Below, in pieces: positions 14,077-22,240 of a stretch of 22,440 nt of DNA (position 1 is the first letter of the stretch; every line of letters starts with the position of its first letter). Both the position numbers and the translations under genes were made by a program. The DNA comes from Magnetococcales bacterium. Lineage in GTDB: Bacteria; Pseudomonadota; Magnetococcia; Magnetococcales; JADGCH01. The notes beneath the pieces are model-generated. The model did not search any database and was not told where the DNA came from. It saw nothing but the letters and a program-made list of their open reading frames with translations. The stretch is from contig JADGCM010000010.1 of the NCBI GenBank assembly GCA_015228995.1, forward strand, positions 1 through 22,440, in the 5' to 3' direction.

Positions 14077-16305
14077 CTACGAACTTTGTAGCACTAATAG
14101 CTCAGCGTTGGTATAACGCAGCCGAATGGCCATGGCCCGTGCCAGCCGGGCAAATACCTTGTGCCCCAACACCGGATGTTGTTCAATGAGTTTATTAAAG
14201 CGATAACGTGACAGCACGTAAATATCGGTCTCACCATCGGCGATGGCATCGGCAGAACGGGTACCATGGTCGATGAAGGCCATTTCACCAAAAAAGTTAC
14301 CCCGACCGAAAATGGCTAGCGTGTGCTGTCGGCCCCGATCCAGCGGCAACACAATCCGCACCGAACCACGGCGAATCAAAAATATCTTTTCGTCGCTATC
14401 GCCTTGGCGGAAGATAAACTCACCACCCTTATAAGACTGCTCACCAACACTGCCACGCAACAGCTCTAACACATCCTCTTCATCATCGAAACCACGAAAT
14501 GGACTGATCTCATGGAGTTCCAACAACCGCGCATCCTTGGTGCTGGCAAATTGGTGTTGCTCCAGAATACGATTTTCCACCCATTCCAACGCCGTATCAA
14601 CACTGGGGAAAAAGCCTGGATCGACCTCGTTATTGCCGGCTCGACCCACATGAGCAAAATGGCGTTGTAGCGCCGCACAGGCCGGTAACTCCTCCGGTAG
14701 TCGACTAAACAGCAGATAAGCCTTACGCTCTCGCAGCATCGTTTCAATCTGCTCTAGGATATGCACGGCGGTAAAGTCAATCGATTGCACCCAGTGCATA
14801 TCCAGAATCAAGTAATGGCACTTTTTGATCTCCTCTTCCAAGCCAGTAAACAACTGGTCGGTGGTGCCAAAAAAGAGGTTACCATGCAATTCACACAGTG
14901 TGGTATCTGCCCCGGCTGTGGCCAATACCTCTTTCTCCTCTGGCAGGCGGTTACGCCTGGAAGAGATTTGGTCGCCACGCACCTTGCGCCGCATGACCGA
15001 GCCGCGTATCTGCTCACGCAGGAACAGCACGATGGCCAACATGATACCGGTGCCCGAAGCAGCAATCAGGTTGAAGCGCACCGCCACGAATACCACCGCT
15101 GCAATCACCAAAAAATCGAGGATGGTGCTACGGTGACGCAGCAACTGAAAACTGTGCCAATCCACCATCCGATAAGCGACGACAATTAAAATGCCCGCCA
15201 ATGCCGAGATGGGAACCCAGGCAATCAACCAACTCAAAGCGACCAGGGCCACCAGGGCAAAAACCCCCTCGATGACTCCAGAAATACGGGTACAAGCGCC
15301 ACTGTTGAGGTTGACCAGTGTCGCCCCCATGGTCCCGGCCCCTGGCATTCCTCCCACAATAGCCGAGGCAAAGTTGGCTGCACCCTGAGCGATTAATTCT
15401 CGGTTAGAATGGTGGCGCGAGCGCGTCAAGGCGTCCATGACCACGCAGGTCTTGAGGGTGTCGATCGATAGTAATACCGACAGGGTGATCATCGGCACCA
15501 ATAAGGCCAAAATATCGCTGATCGCCAACTGACTGACCGCTGACCAGCGTGCCTGCATACCGCTACCCATGGAGGCCAGATCCAAATCAATAGCACCAAT
15601 CAGCAATGGATTGCCCTGGAGATGATTCAGCTCCGGATGCAGGGTGCCCAAGAAAAAATAGGCGGACATACCCGTCAGTAGACCAATGATGGGGCCAGGC
15701 AATTTATTGGTGATCCGCGGAGCCAGCACCATGCCGATCATCGTCATGACCCCGACAATGATCGCCGTTGTTTGCCACAAGGCTGGATTGAGTACCCCCT
15801 TCCAAGGATCGGTGCCCTTGGGCAACCCCAGCAGCTTGGGGATTTGCCCCAAAAATATCAAAGTGCCCACACCACTCAAATAGCCAGAGACGACCGGGAA
15901 TGGGATAAATTTGATCAGACGGCCAGCGCCGATGGCCCCGTAGGCCAATTGCAGCAAACCAGAAATCAAGGCCACCACCGTGATCAGCAGCAATATCTGC
16001 TCTGGCGTAACGGCACCGACTCCGGAACGACCAGCAAGCAGCTCACCCGCCAGTGCCGATAGCACCGCCGCCGCTGGTGCACAGGGGGCACTGATTAATC
16101 GGGGTGCCCCACCGATCACTGGAGCGATCAAGCCAATCGCCACCGTCCCCAGCACTCCGGCCATGGCCCCATAGCCGAAATAGTCTGATCCCAACGGCGT
16201 ATAGGCGACGACGCCATAGGCAATGGCCGACGGCAACGCCACTAACATAGCCGCCAAACCACCCCAAAAATCACCAATCAAGGCATTGGCTGGAGTTTTT
16301 TCCAT
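14077..16305 (-). CDS. SulP-family anion transporter with STAS and cyclic-nucleotide-binding domains
   Basis: The 742-residue protein is a SulP (SLC26-type) transporter for anions such as sulfate or bicarbonate. Residues 1 to about 425 form the multi-helix membrane core (ALPSAIAYGVVAYTPLG near the start, PFPVVSGYLSGVG, SVLLSIDTLKTCVVMDALT, GGMPGAGTMGATLVNLNSGA). A STAS domain follows at about 460-575 (GNLFFGTTDQL, LILDMHWVQSIDFTAVHILE). The last 120 residues form a cNMP-binding domain with YKGGEFIFRQGDSDEKIFLI and the phosphate-cassette-like FFGEMAFIDHGTRSAD, including its arginine. The start was set at ATG 16305: a GTG seven codons upstream would overlap the GGGAGGGGG ribosome site. Ligand binding would let a cyclic nucleotide control transport; this is inference. 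It lies among envelope genes in the minus-strand cluster, and the substrate is undetermined. Confidence 0.93.
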   Translation of the reverse strand: MEKTPANALIGDFWGGLAAMLVALPSAIAYGVVAYTPLGSDYFGYGAMAGVLGTVAIGLIAPVIGGAPRLISAPCAPAAAVLSALAGELLAGRSGVGAVTPEQILLLITVVALISGLLQLAYGAIGAGRLIKFIPFPVVSGYLSGVGTLIFLGQIPKLLGLPKGTDPWKGVLNPALWQTTAIIVGVMTMIGMVLAPRITNKLPGPIIGLLTGMSAYFFLGTLHPELNHLQGNPLLIGAIDLDLASMGSGMQARWSAVSQLAISDILALLVPMITLSVLLSIDTLKTCVVMDALTRSRHHSNRELIAQGAANFASAIVGGMPGAGTMGATLVNLNSGACTRISGVIEGVFALVALVALSWLIAWVPISALAGILIVVAYRMVDWHSFQLLRHRSTILDFLVIAAVVFVAVRFNLIAASGTGIMLAIVLFLREQIRGSVMRRKVRGDQISSRRNRLPEEKEVLATAGADTTLCELHGNLFFGTTDQLFTGLEEEIKKCHYLILDMHWVQSIDFTAVHILEQIETMLRERKAYLLFSRLPEELPACAALQRHFAHVGRAGNNEVDPGFFPSVDTALEWVENRILEQHQFASTKDARLLELHEISPFRGFDDEEDVLELLRGSVGEQSYKGGEFIFRQGDSDEKIFLIRRGSVRIVLPLDRGRQHTLAIFGRGNFFGEMAFIDHGTRSADAIADGETDIYVLSRYRFNKLIEQHPVLGHKVFARLARAMAIRLRYTNAELLVLQSS

Positions 16306-16315
16306 AGTAGACGAT

Positions 16316-16324
16316 CCCCCTCCC
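16316..16324 (-). promoter_or_regulatory. Ribosome binding site deciding the SulP start at 16305
   Basis: GGGAGGGGG on the minus strand ends ten bases before ATG 16305. It overlaps an alternative in-frame GTG at 16326, which is therefore unlikely to be the start. Confidence 0.65.
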
Positions 16325-16329
16325 ACGGC

Positions 16330-16821
16330 CTAATAGCCGCCCTGTTGTTCCCAGGCCCGTTGCGCCGCCACCAGTTGCTCGTTGCGCTGTTTGAAGAGAT
16401 GCGCCGCATCGCGGCTCTGCTGGCGCAACCGATCCATCTCAACACGATATTTTTGCACGATCTCCGCCTGCATCTGGCGCCGTTCCACGGCTGTTGCAGC
16501 GGTAACCTGTTTCATTTCCTGCGCCATAAGACGTCGATAGGTCTGATAGCGCCCAGAACGCTCGCGGAACAATTCGCGCACCTCGGCCACACTCTGACGC
16601 AGAGACACCACCTTATTACGCCAATAAACACGTGGGGAGAGTAGATGCAGCAACTTATCCGTCCAAGAGTCCGGCTCAAGACCGGCTACAGCTTGTTGCT
16701 GAAATTCACTGGCAGGAGCCGCATCGTCCTCAGCAATCGGCTCCGATAACAAAGGAGAAGCCGATAGCATCCATAACAGGCAGAGCGCCAAGCTAAATAG
16801 ATGCTTCCAATCAATCGGCAT
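16330..16821 (-). CDS. Exported coiled-coil protein of unknown function
   Basis: The 163-residue product was not assigned to a family. It has an N-terminal hydrophobic signal (WKHLFSLALCLLWMLSASPL) with likely cleavage around residue 26, a short acidic linker, and from about residue 70 a long charged helix rich in Arg, Gln and Glu (VAEVRELFRERSGRYQTYRR and onward) that should form a coiled coil to near the C-terminus. Its start overlaps the end of the FlrC-like regulator gene by 11 bases and no ribosome site is obvious, so coupled translation is likely. It is followed 24 bases later by the SulP gene. A periplasmic scaffold or adaptor role would fit, but nothing in the sequence proves it. Confidence 0.75.
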   Translation of the reverse strand: MPIDWKHLFSLALCLLWMLSASPLLSEPIAEDDAAPASEFQQQAVAGLEPDSWTDKLLHLLSPRVYWRNKVVSLRQSVAEVRELFRERSGRYQTYRRLMAQEMKQVTAATAVERRQMQAEIVQKYRVEMDRLRQQSRDAAHLFKQRNEQLVAAQRAWEQQGGY

Positions 16822-18199
16822 CGCGATGCGCGTATTCGTTCAGTTTATTACGTAAAGTACGAATAGAGATACCAAGAATTTCTGCCGCTCGGGTACGATT
16901 GCCATCGACTTCATCCAATGTGCGCCGAATAAGAATCTCTTCCATCTGGCGCACGGTGGTCCCTACCGACATCCGAATCGTATCCGCATCGTCCTGAGGC
17001 TCCAGCGGCGCTGCCGTCGTAACCGACGGCAGCGCCGCACCAACAACCACCTCTGCCACAGACGATACGTCTAACATTAGGTCGGCAGCCGTCACTTCAC
17101 GACCATCCGCCACCAACAGCGCCCGATGGATCACGTTTTCCAACTCGCGGATGTTACCCGGCCAAGCGTAGCGCTGCAAAACGGCCAGTGCATCCTTTGA
17201 AAAAGCGATGTCGTTACGACCTAATTCCTCAATAAAATGACTACGGAAATGTTCCGCCAGCATCAAGATATCTACCGGACGCTCGCGCAGAGGCGGTAGC
17301 CGGATCGGGAAGACATTCAAACGATAAAACAAATCCTCGCGAAACTTTCCCTCAGCTGCCCACGCCTTTAGGTTGCGATTGGTCGACGCCAAAACCCGCA
17401 CATCCAACGCTACCGTCCCCCTGCCCCCTACCGGATCCACCTCGCTCTCTTGCAAGACACGCAACAGTTTTGCTTGAAGATTCAAAGACATTTCCGATAT
17501 TTCGTCGAGCAGAATGGTGCCCTCATTGGCCTGGAGAAATTTGCCCTTCCGATCAGCAGTGGCCCCGGTAAAAGCCCCTTTGACGTGGCCAAACAGCTCC
17601 GACTCCAACAAATTTTCTGGCAAAGCCGCGCAGTTAATAGCCACGAAAGGGGCCGCTGACCGATCAGAAACTTGGTGCAGATAACGAGCAATCAGCTCCT
17701 TGCCGGTACCACTTTCGCCATGGATCAACACCGTCGCCTTGGAACGAGCCACACGCCGAACCTGCGTTAAAATACGCTGCATCTCAACATCACCAGACAA
17801 CAGGCGCCGCCCACGCCCCAATTCCGGATCAAAATAGTGGTCGGTATAGCGCTGCAATAGGGTCCGCAACAGGGTCGGTTCCACCGGCAACATGAGGTAA
17901 TCTGCCGCCCCTTGGTCGATGGATTCGCGCGCCTCGTGAACACTGCCCCTGCTGGTAGCCGCTAATACAGGCAGGCCACGGTAGAGAAAAGTCACCTCCC
18001 TGATCACCGCCAGAGCCTCATGCAAGGTATCGAGCATGATGACCACCAGACCAACTTGTTGCCCGGCAAGCAAAGGTTTGGCCTCCTGCAGACCAGCCAT
18101 GACCCGAACACGCCAGCCAACATCAATAATCTGCCGACATAGCGCATGCAGCGCCTGTGTTTCCCGACCTAGCAGCAGAATTTCCTTACGTACGGCCAT
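16811..18199 (-). CDS. FlrC/FlbD-like sigma-54-dependent regulator with degenerate receiver
   Basis: The 462-residue protein has a receiver-like domain (1-120), a sigma-54 AAA+ domain (about 130-370) and a Fis-type HTH (about 425-455). The AAA+ module is intact: Walker A GESGTGKE (161-168), GAFTGA (208-213) for sigma-54 contact, Walker B ILLDEI (229-234), and the REDLFYRLNV arginine region (287-296). The end GNRTRAAEILGISIRTLRNKLNEY is characteristic of flagellar regulators FlrC/FlbD/FleR. The receiver lacks phosphorylation residues: Met55 sits at the acceptor-Asp position, GRE replaces the acidic pocket, and Leu104 replaces the switch lysine. Regulation is therefore probably by protein partner rather than phosphorylation. 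It follows the TPR gene by 37 bases with a weak GGTGG ribosome site. No histidine kinase gene is adjacent. Confidence 0.9.
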   Translation of the reverse strand: MAVRKEILLLGRETQALHALCRQIIDVGWRVRVMAGLQEAKPLLAGQQVGLVVIMLDTLHEALAVIREVTFLYRGLPVLAATSRGSVHEARESIDQGAADYLMLPVEPTLLRTLLQRYTDHYFDPELGRGRRLLSGDVEMQRILTQVRRVARSKATVLIHGESGTGKELIARYLHQVSDRSAAPFVAINCAALPENLLESELFGHVKGAFTGATADRKGKFLQANEGTILLDEISEMSLNLQAKLLRVLQESEVDPVGGRGTVALDVRVLASTNRNLKAWAAEGKFREDLFYRLNVFPIRLPPLRERPVDILMLAEHFRSHFIEELGRNDIAFSKDALAVLQRYAWPGNIRELENVIHRALLVADGREVTAADLMLDVSSVAEVVVGAALPSVTTAAPLEPQDDADTIRMSVGTTVRQMEEILIRRTLDEVDGNRTRAAEILGISIRTLRNKLNEYAHRDAD

Positions 18200-18236
18200 T
18201 GTCCACCATTCTTAAATTACCTATCCATAGCGTCGT

Positions 18237-21011
18237 CTACTCAGCAACAGCACCACGAATCATTTTGAGCTGTAATGCATTTTCTTGTGCAGCCATACTC
18301 ATAGAAGAGAGCGGATGCAGCTTGGCCGCCTCTTCGTAAGCCTGCTGCGCTTGCGATAGATCACCCGCCTGTTTCAGGATATCCCCAACATGGGTATAGG
18401 CAAGCGCTCGCACCTCGGCATCCTGAGCTTCACGAGCCACACGCTGAAACACCGGCAAAGCATTGGCGTTCCCTTTCCACGACTGTAACAATGTCGCGTA
18501 CCAATAATGATATTCCCCATTTCCCATAGGACGCTTATACAGGAGTGTCTCCAACTTATCGACAGCTTCCGGAATACGACCCCGTTCCGCATCCGCTCGA
18601 GCCAGTAACATCAAGAGATCAATAGTTTCCGTTTCGTTGAGAAGCTCCTGGGGTATAGGTTCCAGCAATAGCGTCACCTGTTTCCACACCTCCTGTTGAG
18701 CCTGACGTCTGGCCGCTGCCAAACGAACCCGAGCCGCTGCCGGTGACATGTCTGGCAGGGAGTTGCTGCGTAACGTAACTGGATTAATCTGCTCTTTCTC
18801 ACGCAACCCCTGAGTCAACATCCCGGCCAACGTGCGCAACTCCGGTGCTGGTGGTGTTGGCAAACCTTGCAGCAAAGCGACCCCTTTGTCATACAATCCC
18901 AACCGCAACAGTGCCTCTGCCAGTAATACTTGCAGTTCTTCAAACCCGTGTTGATTACGCCAGTCCCGGCCGAATAACTCCGCTAACAGTACGGCATACT
19001 CGGGACGCCCGCTGGTTAAGGCCTTCTTCATGCCTGCTGTCGCATACTGTCGTTTCAAACGGTCCGAACGCTGCCGCACCGACTCCTGCGAAGTAAAAGC
19101 CAACAGTTCGTTAAGCGCTTCCAGTGCCTCACGATGCTGACCCGCATCACCACGCAAGGTGGCCATGATCAGTCGTGCCTCCACAGCCACTCCCGGGAGA
19201 TTGGAACCGGTTACGATCTTTTCTAACTCGGCGATGCGCTCCTCCATGCTCTTGTCAGTGGCCATCTGCACCTTAAAAATTTGCCCCCATCCGGCACTCT
19301 CCGAAGTGGGAAACTGCAATGCCAACTGATCGAATAAACGCAAGGCATCATCACGGTCTCCCAAGTGGCGTTGGCAATCACCGGCACGCAGCAAAGCCCA
19401 TGGAGACAGCGTTTCGTTAATGGGGTACTGGCTCAGCAAAATGGTATAAAAGCGTAGCGCCTGGGGGAATTTCTGGTTTTTATAGTAGAGATCGGCTACC
19501 TCCATGAGGTGGGCCGGATCGTTGCCTAAACGACCAATCTGGCCACCGGTCAAGGTATCCAGTAGGGTTATGGCCTGCGGATGCGAGCCACGCCGATCCA
19601 ACAGCTGCGCCAGCATCAACTGAGCACGCGCACGGTCATCGCCGTTCTTTTTGTCTAGCTCCATCACCCGGCGCAAATGGACTTCTGCCTCGTCTAATCG
19701 GTTCAGCCCCAGCATGGCCCGCGCTCGCTCAATCAACACCGCCACTGAATCGTGGGGCAGATTGGCATCGTCCATGATGGAGGCGGCCCCTTCAAACTGA
19801 CTCGAATCGTTGAGAAGGCGCAGCTGCAACAACCGGTAAGGTGAATAAAGGGGGGTATTGGGATAACGCGACAGGAGCGTGTTTAATTCTGACAGTACCC
19901 AGCCAGAACGCCAATCCATCGCCGTGGCCAAGTCAAACTTGTAGAACTCAATCCACTCACGATTGGCCGTATCAGGAAACACCTGTAACAGGCTATCCAG
20001 GTAGGCCCGCGCCTTAGCAAACTGACTCGATTGCTCCGACTTGCGGGCGTTATCGTAGAAATAATCTTCGTCAACATCGGTACCCGCCAGTTTGACCTTC
20101 TTATCGCTGTGCACAAACATCGGCACCAATCGGTTAAACGGCAGCGGCCGCCCCTGCTGAATGGCCTCAAGACGCCGTGCCAACATGGCTTGTGCATCTT
20201 TCTCACGACCCAATCCACCGACGACGCGCAGCTCAACCATCAAGCTACCACTCTCCGGGGATCGGTAAAAAAACAGCTGCTCCACCGACGGATGGGTGAC
20301 GATCTCCATCTCGACGTAGTCACCAAAGGGATGGACCACCAGACGGTCGACCAAACCGACTGGAACCATGTTGTTCCAAACGGACTGCCCGGCCGGATCA
20401 ACCAGTGCCTTGGGCCATACCAGACGGACCACACGATTACTGATATCCCATGTCGGCTCCATGGTACCGTTACCGGAAAAGCCGATCGCTAACAGCGTCC
20501 CATCCCGTCCAGGAAAGATGTGCCCATCTGTCAACCGCGTCGGCCCCGCTACTAACGCCTTAGGAGCAGGCTCCAGCAACAGCCGGTAGGTGCGCACCAA
20601 CTCACCCCCCGCCGACAACAATCGTGGCTTATCGACAATTCCCTGTAGATTAAGGTTCTCTTCTTTCAATTTTAGGTTGAGTTGGATGCCCATTTCGCCG
20701 CGCCGAATCTCTTCGACCCGGATTGACTCAATGTAGCGGCTCTTTTTCAAATCAAACATGACTGGCAACGCCAACAGCCCAGGGACCGTCAAACGAGCTG
20801 ACTTTGGCTGTATAAGCAATAATCTCGGTGTCGGCCCAGTCGCTGGCACTGAAAAAGAGATCGTCTCACGACCACCGTCCATATCGCTACTGTGTTCCAT
20901 TGCGGAAAAAAAGGCCGAAGCTGGACGCACGACTAGATTACTTAACAGCAACATCACCAGCGCAGCCATTAGGATAAGGCGATGCAATCCAATATTGGTC
21001 CGTTCCGGCAT
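18237..21011 (-). CDS. Large exported AMIN-like / TPR-repeat envelope protein
   Basis: The 924-residue product starts with a Sec signal (LILMAALVMLLLSNLVVRPASA, cut after about residue 33). Residues about 48-145 and 165-265 look like two beta-rich AMIN-like domains (SVPATGPTPRLLLIQPKSAR; TWDISNRVVRLVWPKALVDP), of the kind that direct proteins to septum, pili or secretion complexes. From about residue 320 to the end are many tetratricopeptide repeats, for example ALRFYTILLSQYPINETLSP and DLSQAQQAYEEAAKLHPLSS, giving a long protein-binding solenoid in the periplasm. No catalytic motif was found. The ATG lies one base after the upstream regulator stop, with GGAG nine bases before it. It sits between two sigma-54 activators, so it is probably co-expressed with them. 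Similar layouts occur near flagellar regulators, but the function is unknown. Confidence 0.85.
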   Translation of the reverse strand: MPERTNIGLHRLILMAALVMLLLSNLVVRPASAFFSAMEHSSDMDGGRETISFSVPATGPTPRLLLIQPKSARLTVPGLLALPVMFDLKKSRYIESIRVEEIRRGEMGIQLNLKLKEENLNLQGIVDKPRLLSAGGELVRTYRLLLEPAPKALVAGPTRLTDGHIFPGRDGTLLAIGFSGNGTMEPTWDISNRVVRLVWPKALVDPAGQSVWNNMVPVGLVDRLVVHPFGDYVEMEIVTHPSVEQLFFYRSPESGSLMVELRVVGGLGREKDAQAMLARRLEAIQQGRPLPFNRLVPMFVHSDKKVKLAGTDVDEDYFYDNARKSEQSSQFAKARAYLDSLLQVFPDTANREWIEFYKFDLATAMDWRSGWVLSELNTLLSRYPNTPLYSPYRLLQLRLLNDSSQFEGAASIMDDANLPHDSVAVLIERARAMLGLNRLDEAEVHLRRVMELDKKNGDDRARAQLMLAQLLDRRGSHPQAITLLDTLTGGQIGRLGNDPAHLMEVADLYYKNQKFPQALRFYTILLSQYPINETLSPWALLRAGDCQRHLGDRDDALRLFDQLALQFPTSESAGWGQIFKVQMATDKSMEERIAELEKIVTGSNLPGVAVEARLIMATLRGDAGQHREALEALNELLAFTSQESVRQRSDRLKRQYATAGMKKALTSGRPEYAVLLAELFGRDWRNQHGFEELQVLLAEALLRLGLYDKGVALLQGLPTPPAPELRTLAGMLTQGLREKEQINPVTLRSNSLPDMSPAAARVRLAAARRQAQQEVWKQVTLLLEPIPQELLNETETIDLLMLLARADAERGRIPEAVDKLETLLYKRPMGNGEYHYWYATLLQSWKGNANALPVFQRVAREAQDAEVRALAYTHVGDILKQAGDLSQAQQAYEEAAKLHPLSSMSMAAQENALQLKMIRGAVAE

Positions 21012-21012
21012 G

Positions 21013-22017
21013 TTATTGCTCCACCAACCCCTTTTTCTTGATTTTTTCCACCAACGTCGTCCGGTTGAGATTGAGCATGCGCGCCGCTCTGTTTTTATTC
21101 CATTGGGTCCGCTCCAGCGCTGCTAAAATTAACCGATTTTCGAATTCTTCTACCTCCCTGTTGAAATCGATGGCCCCCTCCTCTTCCATATCCGCCAGCG
21201 ATAGCGACAGATCGGCGGCGGCAAAATCGGCACTACCATCGTCATCATCCCGGTTGCTCAGACGCCCCCGCATCTTCAGGGGCAAATCGTCCATCTCCAC
21301 CCGTTCATCACAAAGCACCATCAAACGCTCAATCAAATTCTGCATTTCACGGACATTGCCAGGCCAACGATAAGCGTCAAAAACGGCCCACAACGCCTCG
21401 TCCAACACCACTGGCGGTCGATTGCGTTTCTGCGCAAAATCCTGGATGAAATGGTTGGCGAGCAGTTGGATATCGTCACCACGATCACGCAAAGGTGGTG
21501 CATACAGGGACACCACATTGAGACGATAGTAGAGATCCTCGCGAAACCGCCCCTTCTCGACCTCTTCTTCGAGGTTGCGGTGAGTGGCCGCAATAACCCG
21601 TACCTCCACCTTAACTGGCTTGACGGCCCCCACCGGCTCAACAACTTTTTCTTGCAACACACGCAGCATCTTAGCCTGCAACTTCGGGCTCATGTCGCCA
21701 ATTTCATCGAGGAACAGCGTCCCTCCTTTGGCCAACTCAAAACGGCCCGCCCGATTATAAGCTGCCCCAGTAAAAGAGCCTTTGACGTGACCAAATAGCT
21801 CAGATTCGAGCAATTCCTCGGGAATGGCAGCACAGTTCACTGGAATCAGCGGACCTTCTGTGCGCGGTGAGCTGTTGTGAATCGCTCGTGCAATCAACTC
21901 CTTTCCAGTACCACTCTCCCCCTGGATCAATACGGTTACGTCAGATGCCGAGCCGACTCGCTCAATCGACTTAAAGAGTCTCTGCATGGTTGGCGATTGA
22001 CCGATAATACCGTACAC
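21013..22017 (-). CDS. Sigma-54-dependent activator lacking an N-terminal sensory domain
   Basis: From GTG 22017 the product has 334 residues and begins directly with YGIIGQSPTMQRLFKSIERV, the usual start of the AAA+ domain. Walker A GESGTGKE, the sigma-54 contact loop GSFTGA (serine in place of the usual alanine), Walker B LFLDEIGDM and the REDLYYRLNVVSLYAPPLRD region are all present. The C-terminal Fis-like HTH reads NKNRAARMLNLNRTTLVEKI. No receiver, GAF, PAS or FleQ-type domain precedes the AAA+ core, giving a PspF-like architecture; activity would depend on expression or on a partner. The open frame reaches TTG 22059, but GAGGGAG five bases before GTG 22017 fits better. It is the first gene of the minus-strand cluster and diverges from prmB. 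A FleQ/FlrA relationship is suggested by context only. Confidence 0.88.
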   Translation of the reverse strand: MYGIIGQSPTMQRLFKSIERVGSASDVTVLIQGESGTGKELIARAIHNSSPRTEGPLIPVNCAAIPEELLESELFGHVKGSFTGAAYNRAGRFELAKGGTLFLDEIGDMSPKLQAKMLRVLQEKVVEPVGAVKPVKVEVRVIAATHRNLEEEVEKGRFREDLYYRLNVVSLYAPPLRDRGDDIQLLANHFIQDFAQKRNRPPVVLDEALWAVFDAYRWPGNVREMQNLIERLMVLCDERVEMDDLPLKMRGRLSNRDDDDGSADFAAADLSLSLADMEEEGAIDFNREVEEFENRLILAALERTQWNKNRAARMLNLNRTTLVEKIKKKGLVEQ

Positions 22018-22022
22018 CTTCA

Positions 22023-22029
22023 CTCCCTC
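22023..22029 (-). promoter_or_regulatory. Ribosome binding site deciding a GTG start at 22017
   Basis: GAGGGAG on the minus strand lies five bases before GTG 22017. Another in-frame GTG at 22023 overlaps this site, and a TTG at 22059 lacks one. Confidence 0.6.
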
Positions 22030-22054
22030 AGCAACTACTTTACAACAAAAAAAT

Positions 22055-22111
22055 GTCAAAATATGTACACTGTCAAAAAAACGACGTTAGGCTACGTCAA
22101 AACGGGTCAAA
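22055..22111. repeat. Four GTCAAA direct repeats upstream of the sigma-54 activator
   Basis: GTCAAA occurs at 22055-22060, 22072-22077, 22096-22101 and 22106-22111, all in the same orientation on the plus strand (TTTGAC on the minus strand). They lie in the 223-base divergent region between the activator and prmB. The half-site GTCAA resembles the arms reported for FleQ boxes, but here the sites are direct rather than inverted. The region also contains TGTACA (22064-22069). An operator role is inference; minus-strand TTGACA-like -35 elements overlap two of the repeats. Confidence 0.45.
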
Positions 22112-22152
22112 TCACAAGCAACAAAAAATAGCTCCAAGCTCTACAGCAACTC

Positions 22153-22182
22153 TTACGCATCCCAGAAAGAATACGCTATAAT
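22153..22182 (+). promoter_or_regulatory. Sigma-70-type promoter for prmB
   Basis: A perfect TATAAT at 22177-22182 is preceded, after 18 bases, by a weak -35-like TTACGC (22153-22158). Transcription from about 22190 would give a leader of roughly 50 AT-rich bases before ATG 22241. Confidence 0.5.
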
Positions 22183-22240
22183 CCCCCTAACCTCAAACCG
22201 AGATCGCAGCAACTGCCGAGAAAAAATTAAATTAAAAAGC

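Noticed and set aside
14761..15189. Plus-strand open frame of 142 codons opposite the SulP gene
   Set aside because: It is antisense to the STAS and last membrane helices of a well-conserved transporter and shows no family motifs.
16811..18199. NtrC itself
   Set aside because: The receiver lacks phosphorylation residues and the C-terminal HTH is of the FlrC/FlbD type; no ntrB or glnA is adjacent.
22055..22111. The GTCAAA repeats as a CRISPR array
   Set aside because: The repeat unit is only six bases and spacing is irregular (17, 24 and 10), unlike CRISPR repeats and spacers.
22060..22240. A small gene or tRNA in the divergent intergenic region
   Set aside because: No cloverleaf-like sequence and no coding-like frame with a ribosome site was found; the stretch is AT-rich and best explained as regulatory.
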